Assembly (NCBI GenBank): GCA_014380825.1
Contig: JACMJD010000571.1
Span: 1 to 9,727 of the forward strand
Source: Phycisphaerae bacterium
Lineage (GTDB): Bacteria; Planctomycetota; Phycisphaerae; Tepidisphaerales; Tepidisphaeraceae
DNA: 9,727 bases
Direction of reading: 5' to 3'
The notes beneath the pieces are model-generated. The model was not told where the DNA came from. It did not search any database and worked only from the letters and a program-made list of their open reading frames with translations. Positions 5,853 through 9,727 of this stretch are shown here, one piece after another. The position numbers and the translations under genes were made by a program. Numbering within the stretch: the first letter of the stretch is position 1; the number at the start of each line of letters is the position of its first letter.

Positions 5853-7235
5853 TCAAATCCGCTCGAAGTATCGCACGCGTTCCCAATCCGTCACCGATGC
5901 GTTGAAGGCCTTAACTTCATGCCGCGCGGTTTGGACGTAGAACGCGACGACGTCTTCGCCGAAGGCGCGTTTCGCGAACGCGCTGGAATCGAGAACGTTG
6001 GCAGCCTCATCCAAAGAACCGGGAAGGGCGGCCAGTTTCGTGTCGATATACGCGTTGCCTTCGTACGCGTCGCCGCAGTCGAGGTTTTCTTCGACGCCGG
6101 CCAGGCCGGCGGCGATCATTGCGGCGAAGGCTAGGTACGGATTCGCGTCGCCGCCGGGCATGCGGTTTTCGATTCGAAGGGATTCGTCGTGCCCGACCAC
6201 GCGAAATCCCGTCGTGCGATTGTCGACGGCCCAGGCCATTTTCGTCGGCGCCCAACTGCCGGATTGATAACGCTTGTATGCGTTTATCGTCGGCGCGAAG
6301 AAGTACGACAGCTCGCGCGAGTAGCGCATCAATCCGCCGAGAAATTGGCGGAAGTATTGTGATGGTTGCTTGGCGCTCGCCTCCCAGAACAGGTTTTCAT
6401 CGCCTCGCCAGATGCTGATGTGGATGTGGCAACTGTTGCCGGCATCTTCGGTGAAAATCTTCGGCATGAAGCTTACGGATTTGCCGTTCAGCTCGGCGAT
6501 CTCCTTCGCGCCTTGCTTGAACACGCAGTGCCCATCCGCCATTGGAAGTGGTCGCGCGTATTCGAAGTTCACTTCGTGCTGTCCCTTGCCCCATTCGCCC
6601 TTGGTCGATTCGACGCCCACGCCGGCGATCGGCATTTGCCGGCGAAGCGCGTGCATGATCGGCTCATCGCGCGTCGTCTGCATCGTGTGGTAGTCGATCC
6701 GATAATCGCTCGACGGCGCAAGCCCGCTATATCGCGTGGCGAACGCGTCTTGAAACGTGGTGTTGAACAGGAAAAATTCCAGCTCGCTGGCGATGTTGCA
6801 CGTGAGACCTTGCGCCGCCAATCGATCGACCTGTCGTCGCAACACCGAGCGCGGCGCTTCGTTCACGATCGTGCCGTCGTCGTACTGAAGATCGCAAACC
6901 ACGAGCGCGGAACTCTTCTGCCACGGCAGCGGCCGAAGCGTCGACAGGTCCGGCTTCATCGCGAAATCGCCGAAGCCACGATCCCAACTGGCCAGCGTGA
7001 AGCCTTCGAGCGGGTCCATTTCCATGTTGACGGTGAGCAAATAGTTGCACCCGTGTGTGCCGGTTTCGGCGCAGTGATCGAGAAAAAACTGCCCGTTCAG
7101 TCGCTTCCCCACGAGTCGGCCGTGCGTGTCGGGGAAGACGGTTAGGACTGTGTCGATCTCGCCGTCGCGCACCTTCGCGCGAAGCGTTTGGAGATCGAGC
7201 GTGGGCGCGCCGGGCCGTGTGGAGTCGTCCGCCAT
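5853..7235 (-). CDS. Glutamine synthetase-family gamma-glutamyl-amine ligase
   Basis: A 460-residue protein with the complete glutamine synthetase fold. The N-terminal beta-grasp part has VFPDTHGRLVGKR (about 33-45). The catalytic part has metal-binding SELEFFLF (E151, E153), ESTKGEWGKGQHEVNF (209-224), NSCHIHIS (H270, H272), NAYKRYQSGSWAP (318-330), VDNR (N339, R340) and RIENRMPGGDANPYLA (354-369). The ESxKGEWGxGQxE and TxFPDxxGRLVGKR signatures mark the GS-like subgroup that joins glutamate to amines (PuuA, GlnA3, GlnA4 and FluG relatives), not the housekeeping enzyme. I infer ATP-dependent gamma-glutamylation of a polyamine or small amine in the cytoplasm. The ATG at 7235 has little Shine-Dalgarno signal. 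An aldehyde dehydrogenase further upstream on the same strand would suit such a pathway. The exact substrate cannot be read from sequence. Confidence 0.92.
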   Translation of the reverse strand: MADDSTRPGAPTLDLQTLRAKVRDGEIDTVLTVFPDTHGRLVGKRLNGQFFLDHCAETGTHGCNYLLTVNMEMDPLEGFTLASWDRGFGDFAMKPDLSTLRPLPWQKSSALVVCDLQYDDGTIVNEAPRSVLRRQVDRLAAQGLTCNIASELEFFLFNTTFQDAFATRYSGLAPSSDYRIDYHTMQTTRDEPIMHALRRQMPIAGVGVESTKGEWGKGQHEVNFEYARPLPMADGHCVFKQGAKEIAELNGKSVSFMPKIFTEDAGNSCHIHISIWRGDENLFWEASAKQPSQYFRQFLGGLMRYSRELSYFFAPTINAYKRYQSGSWAPTKMAWAVDNRTTGFRVVGHDESLRIENRMPGGDANPYLAFAAMIAAGLAGVEENLDCGDAYEGNAYIDTKLAALPGSLDEAANVLDSSAFAKRAFGEDVVAFYVQTARHEVKAFNASVTDWERVRYFERI

Positions 7236-7257
7236 GGTCGACGCTCAGCATACCGGA

Positions 7258-7275
7258 CTCCGCCGCGCAGCGGAG
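7258..7275. repeat. Small inverted repeat between pseudopilin and ligase genes
   Basis: CTCCGC (7258-7263) and GCGGAG (7270-7275) pair around a 6-nt loop in the 77-bp gap between the pseudopilin stop and the ligase start. No T-run follows in the minus direction. It may be a weak terminator or leader stem. Confidence 0.25.
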
Positions 7276-7312
7276 CGATCGAAAAATGGACATAAAGTTT
7301 GCCGATTGGAAA

Positions 7313-8164
7313 TCACGGGTTCGGCAACAGCGCATCGTCCTCCTCTTCGCTGAAGACTCGCAGGTGCGAGTCGCGCGTGTCCGGCGTGACCGGCACGCCG
7401 TCGACCACTTCGGCGCCGCCTTCGCCGGGGTGGATGCCGTTGTCGTCGAAGTATTGGTTGTGATGGTAGATGTTCGGATCGCGCTGATCCTGGATCGCCT
7501 TGGTCTTCGAGAACTCGGCGTGCTGATCGGTCCAGAGCAGGCACATGCCTTCGCCGGCCCAGTTTCCCGAGAACGATCGACGGCGACCGTAATCCGCGCG
7601 ATCGCCGAGATAAACGCGTGGCGCGAATCGTCGGCCGGATCGTTTGCGCTCGTGATCGTAGGCGAACGAACAGTGCCAGCGCACCCGCTCGATGTTGGAT
7701 GCATCAATCGTCGCCGGCGAATCGGTCGTGATCTCCGCGCCGTCGATCTCGATCAGGATCGGCCAACCCTCAGCGTTGAATTGGGTCGCCGCCGTGTCTT
7801 CGGTGTTCGGATTGATGAACAGCTTTGGCGGCAACTTGTACCGACCAGCCAGCAGCGCCAACCCACCGAGCGCTCGGCCATCCTCGTTGGCGTCCGACAG
7901 ATTTGTCGGATGGGCCCCTTTGAACTCAACCGCGTAATTCGCCACCGCCTGCCCGATCTGCTGAAGATGGGCGAGCGTAACGGTTCGGTTCGCCTGACGA
8001 CGCGCGCGATGCAGCGTCGGCAGGAGTATTCCGATCAACACCGCGATGATGCCAATGACGACCAATAGTTCGACAAGCGTGAACGCTGCGCGTCCGCGTT
8101 TGCTCACTACAGGCAGTTCGACCAATGTGAACGCGCAGCTTGCGCGCAAGCGATTGCGAAGCAT
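7313..8164 (-). CDS. Type II pseudopilin-like protein (prepilin N-terminal motif)
   Basis: A 283-residue protein with a class III prepilin signal. The motif AFTLVELLVVIGIIAVLIGI (F28, Glu at +5 = E32) starts a hydrophobic helix to about residue 49, followed by an amphipathic LHRARRQANRTVTLAHLQQI stretch. This is the standard pilin N-terminus, processed by a prepilin peptidase and anchored in the inner membrane. A second, earlier copy (AFTLVELPVVSKRGRA, residues 11-26) precedes it. The globular tail contains WHCSFAYD and CLLWTDQHAEFSKT. The latter resembles the 'ADGHVEF' tail motif of planctomycete pseudopilins with GH changed to QH. The start has a good GAGG site 6 nt upstream. Planctomycetes encode many such proteins, most with unknown partners; no secretion ATPase or peptidase is nearby. 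Family is sure; role unknown. Confidence 0.88.
   Translation of the reverse strand: MLRNRLRASCAFTLVELPVVSKRGRAAFTLVELLVVIGIIAVLIGILLPTLHRARRQANRTVTLAHLQQIGQAVANYAVEFKGAHPTNLSDANEDGRALGGLALLAGRYKLPPKLFINPNTEDTAATQFNAEGWPILIEIDGAEITTDSPATIDASNIERVRWHCSFAYDHERKRSGRRFAPRVYLGDRADYGRRRSFSGNWAGEGMCLLWTDQHAEFSKTKAIQDQRDPNIYHHNQYFDDNGIHPGEGGAEVVDGVPVTPDTRDSHLRVFSEEEDDALLPNP
8067..8134. repeat. In-frame direct repeat encoding the doubled FTLVEL motif
   Basis: On the plus strand AGTTCGACAAGCGTGAACGC (8067-8086) and AGTTCGACCAATGTGAACGC (8115-8134) match at 17 of 20 bases. They are 48 bp (16 codons) apart, so the reading frame is kept. They encode the two copies of AFTLVEL at the pseudopilin N-terminus. 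Confidence 0.6.
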
Positions 8165-8222
8165 GAAGCACCTCGTGCAGAGGAGATTTACAGATCTGAT
8201 TTGGAAGCCGGTAAAACGAGCG

Positions 8223-8552
8223 CTACCGGCAGGCAGGCGGGCCGCGACAATCGATGCGCGCGGGGAGGCGAGTGGGAACGTAGACCGGCGCCAGTTGCGT
8301 CAGGAATGCGACAAACAGCCCAGCACAGATGAGCATCGCAACGGTCCACGGCGCAACGAGCGGCTGATGCAGTTGCGCGTGGACGGAACAGTTCGAATCG
8401 TCATGAACTGGCTCGTGGTCACGCTCGGGTTGGTCCGGGTGCGAAAGGCTCGCGTCTTCACGGGCGTGCTGGGCGTTATGCAGGTACTCGGCCGCGCCTG
8501 ATCCCAGGGCGAGAAACCAAATCGCAGCGACGATGACGATTGCGCGCTTCAC
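8223..8552 (-). CDS. Small His-rich two-helix membrane protein (hypothetical)
   Basis: About 109 residues from a GTG at 8552. One membrane helix at about 4-22 (AIVIVAAIWFLALGSGA) leads to a hydrophilic His/Asp-rich loop with H25, H29, H38, H46, H50, H58 and H62 plus C55 (HDDSNCSVHAQLHQPL). A second helix follows at about 66-86 (VAMLICAGLFVAFL), then a tail ending PARIDCRGPPACR. The loop looks able to bind metal ions, and the DCRGPP tail resembles unnamed planctomycete proteins, but I cannot assign a function. The frame stays open to an ATG at 8729, but that part runs through a REP-like palindrome (8639-8712), which argues against translation. An in-frame ATG at 8642 is another option. No strong ribosome site marks the GTG. 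The gene lies 58 bp upstream of the pseudopilin gene and may be cotranscribed with it. Confidence 0.6.
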   Translation of the reverse strand: MKRAIVIVAAIWFLALGSGAAEYLHNAQHAREDASLSHPDQPERDHEPVHDDSNCSVHAQLHQPLVAPWTVAMLICAGLFVAFLTQLAPVYVPTRLPARIDCRGPPACR

Positions 8553-8638
8553 GGCTGGGTCGATCGTGACATCCAAGGGCGGCAGCGTCAAGCAATGACA
8601 TAGCGAGAAGGAATCGGAAATTAAGTGAGTCCGTGCGA

Positions 8639-8712
8639 TCATGCTGAGGTACTCCGAAGCATCTGGCTCGCTTGCACGATTCGGCCAGATCCCTCGGAGT
8701 GCCCCAGGGTGA
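8639..8712. repeat. REP/MITE-like imperfect palindrome
   Basis: The left arm (8639-8667, including GCTGAGGTACTCCGAAGCAT) and the right arm (8684-8712, including CCCTCGGAGTGCCCCAGGGT) pair at 23 of 29 positions around a 16-nt loop. The sequence style (CTGAGG...ACTCCGAAG.ATCT against its complement) is that of small dispersed palindromes found between genes in many G+C-rich soil bacteria. It fills the gap between the aldehyde dehydrogenase and the His-rich protein and could also act as a processing or termination structure after the dehydrogenase. Confidence 0.6.
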
Positions 8713-8756
8713 CGGGCCCGCGTTTTCATCGCTCATCGGCTTCCCAGGACACACGC

Positions 8757-9727
8757 TCAGCCGGCGATGTAGACGTTTTTCAGCTCCGTGTAGCCTTCCA
8801 TCGCGGCGATGCCCAGGTCGCGACCCTGGCCGCTTTGTTTGAAGCCGCCGAAGGGGGCTTCTACGTGGACGCTCGAGTTGGAGTTGATGCTCAGGACGCC
8901 GGACTCCACGCATTTGGCGACGCGCAGGGCGCGGGCGAGGTCGCGCGTCCAGATCGAGCCGCTTAGGCCGTACGGGCTCGCGTTCACCTCGCGCAGCATT
9001 TGTTCTTCATCCTCGAACGGGCGGATGCAGACGACCGGGCCGAAGACTTCGTCGGTCCAGATTTGGTCGGAGGTCTCGCAATCCAGCACGACGGTTGGCG
9101 CGAAGAAGTAGCCGCGATCCCGCGCTGGATGGTCTTCGCAAACGATCCTTCGGCCTTGGCTTTTCGCGCGATCGACGAATGCCTGCACGCTCGTTCGCTG
9201 TTTGTAGGACACGAGCGGACCGACTTGGGTCTTTTCGTCGGCGGGGTCACCGACGACGATCGCATGCGTGGCGGCGACGAAGCGTTCGACGAATTCGTCG
9301 AAGACTTTTCGCTCGACGAACACCCGGCTCCGCGCGCAACAGTCCTGGCCGGCGTTGGCGAAGACGCTCATGGGGGATTTCGTCGCGGCTGTTGCGAGGT
9401 CAGCGTCGGCGAAAATGATGGCGGGGGATTTGCCGCCGAGTTCGAGTGAGACGCGTTTGACGTCGCGCGCGGCCAATTGCATGATCCGCGAGCCGACAGA
9501 GGTAGAGCCGGTGAAGGAGATTTTTCGCACGAGGGGGTGGGTGACGATGGTCTCGCCTATTGATGCGCCGGGACCGGTGAGGATCTGAAGACACCCGGCC
9601 GGTAAACCGGCCTCGCCAGTTAGTTCGGCGAGGCGTAGTGCTGAAAGAGGGGAGGGTTGCGCGGGTTTTAGGATCACCGTGTTGCCTGTCGCAAGCGCCG
9701 GGGCGAGTTTCCAGCACGTGATGGGGA
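8757..9727 (-). CDS. NAD(P)-dependent aldehyde dehydrogenase, 5' end cut by window edge
   Basis: The last 322 residues of an aldehyde dehydrogenase; roughly the first third (about 165 residues for a typical 490-residue enzyme) lies beyond base 9727. The visible part begins PITCWKLAPALATGNTVILK, so the usual PWN motif is just outside. It contains the cofactor-binding lysine in VILKPA, the nucleotide-fold motif ISFTGSTSVG, the general-base glutamate in LELGGKSP, the catalytic cysteine in NAGQDCCARSR (first C of the pair), DEVFGPVV, and the C-terminal PFGGFKQSGQGRDLG. It therefore oxidises an aldehyde to an acid in the cytoplasm. The substrate is not certain; betaine-aldehyde and gamma-glutamyl-aminobutyraldehyde (PuuC-like) enzymes share these motifs. 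A glutamine synthetase-like amine ligase on the same strand hints at the latter. Confidence 0.93.
   Translation of the reverse strand, partial: PITCWKLAPALATGNTVILKPAQPSPLSALRLAELTGEAGLPAGCLQILTGPGASIGETIVTHPLVRKISFTGSTSVGSRIMQLAARDVKRVSLELGGKSPAIIFADADLATAATKSPMSVFANAGQDCCARSRVFVERKVFDEFVERFVAATHAIVVGDPADEKTQVGPLVSYKQRTSVQAFVDRAKSQGRRIVCEDHPARDRGYFFAPTVVLDCETSDQIWTDEVFGPVVCIRPFEDEEQMLREVNASPYGLSGSIWTRDLARALRVAKCVESGVLSINSNSSVHVEAPFGGFKQSGQGRDLGIAAMEGYTELKNVYIAG

Noticed and set aside
7055..8068. Plus-strand 337-residue open frame
   Set aside because: Antisense shadow of the pseudopilin and ligase genes; no domains visible.
8553..8729. Longer N-terminus for the His-rich protein from ATG 8729
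   Set aside because: It would translate through the REP-like palindrome and has no domain or membrane feature.

Overview
The window looks like a G+C-rich bacterial chromosome, most likely from the Planctomycetota and perhaps Phycisphaerae-like. The best clues are a type II pseudopilin of the style common in that phylum (doubled FTLVEL prepilin motif, long variable tail, a DQH version of the usual DGH tail motif) and a small His-rich two-helix membrane protein ending in DCRGPPAC. The phylum call is inference from protein style only. There is no rRNA, tRNA, CRISPR array or transposase.

Left block (1-3039, all minus strand): a tight run of three genes for exported proteins. Two are tandem paralogues of the DUF1254/DUF1214 family (starts at 3039 and 1590, 36 bp apart). 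The third is the beginning of a small secreted protein (start at 141, cut by the window edge). The spacer upstream (3040-3481) has no convincing gene. It does hold five copies of TTCCCGA(A/T), three of them in a 10-bp-spaced array, and a perfect 11-bp GC-rich hairpin.

Middle block (3482-5678): an outer-membrane beta-barrel gene (minus) is divergent from a FixJ/NarL-type response regulator (plus), which is followed by a stand-alone receiver protein (plus). No histidine kinase is present. The shared upstream region has a good sigma70-like promoter for the regulator, a perfect 7-bp dyad over its -35 box, and an 18-bp motif that recurs with one mismatch, inverted, just after the regulator's stop codon.

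Right block (5853-9727, all minus strand): a glutamine synthetase-family ligase (probably a gamma-glutamyl-amine ligase), a pseudopilin, the His-rich membrane protein, a REP-like palindrome, and an aldehyde dehydrogenase that runs off the right edge. The ligase and dehydrogenase would fit a gamma-glutamylated amine (polyamine-like) breakdown route. The two unrelated genes between them mean this link is only suggestive.

Working together: the DUF1254/DUF1214 proteins, the small secreted protein and the barrel form a plausible envelope module of unknown function. The adjacent orphan regulators are the natural candidates to control it. This functional link rests on gene order and the repeated upstream motifs, not on any known pathway.
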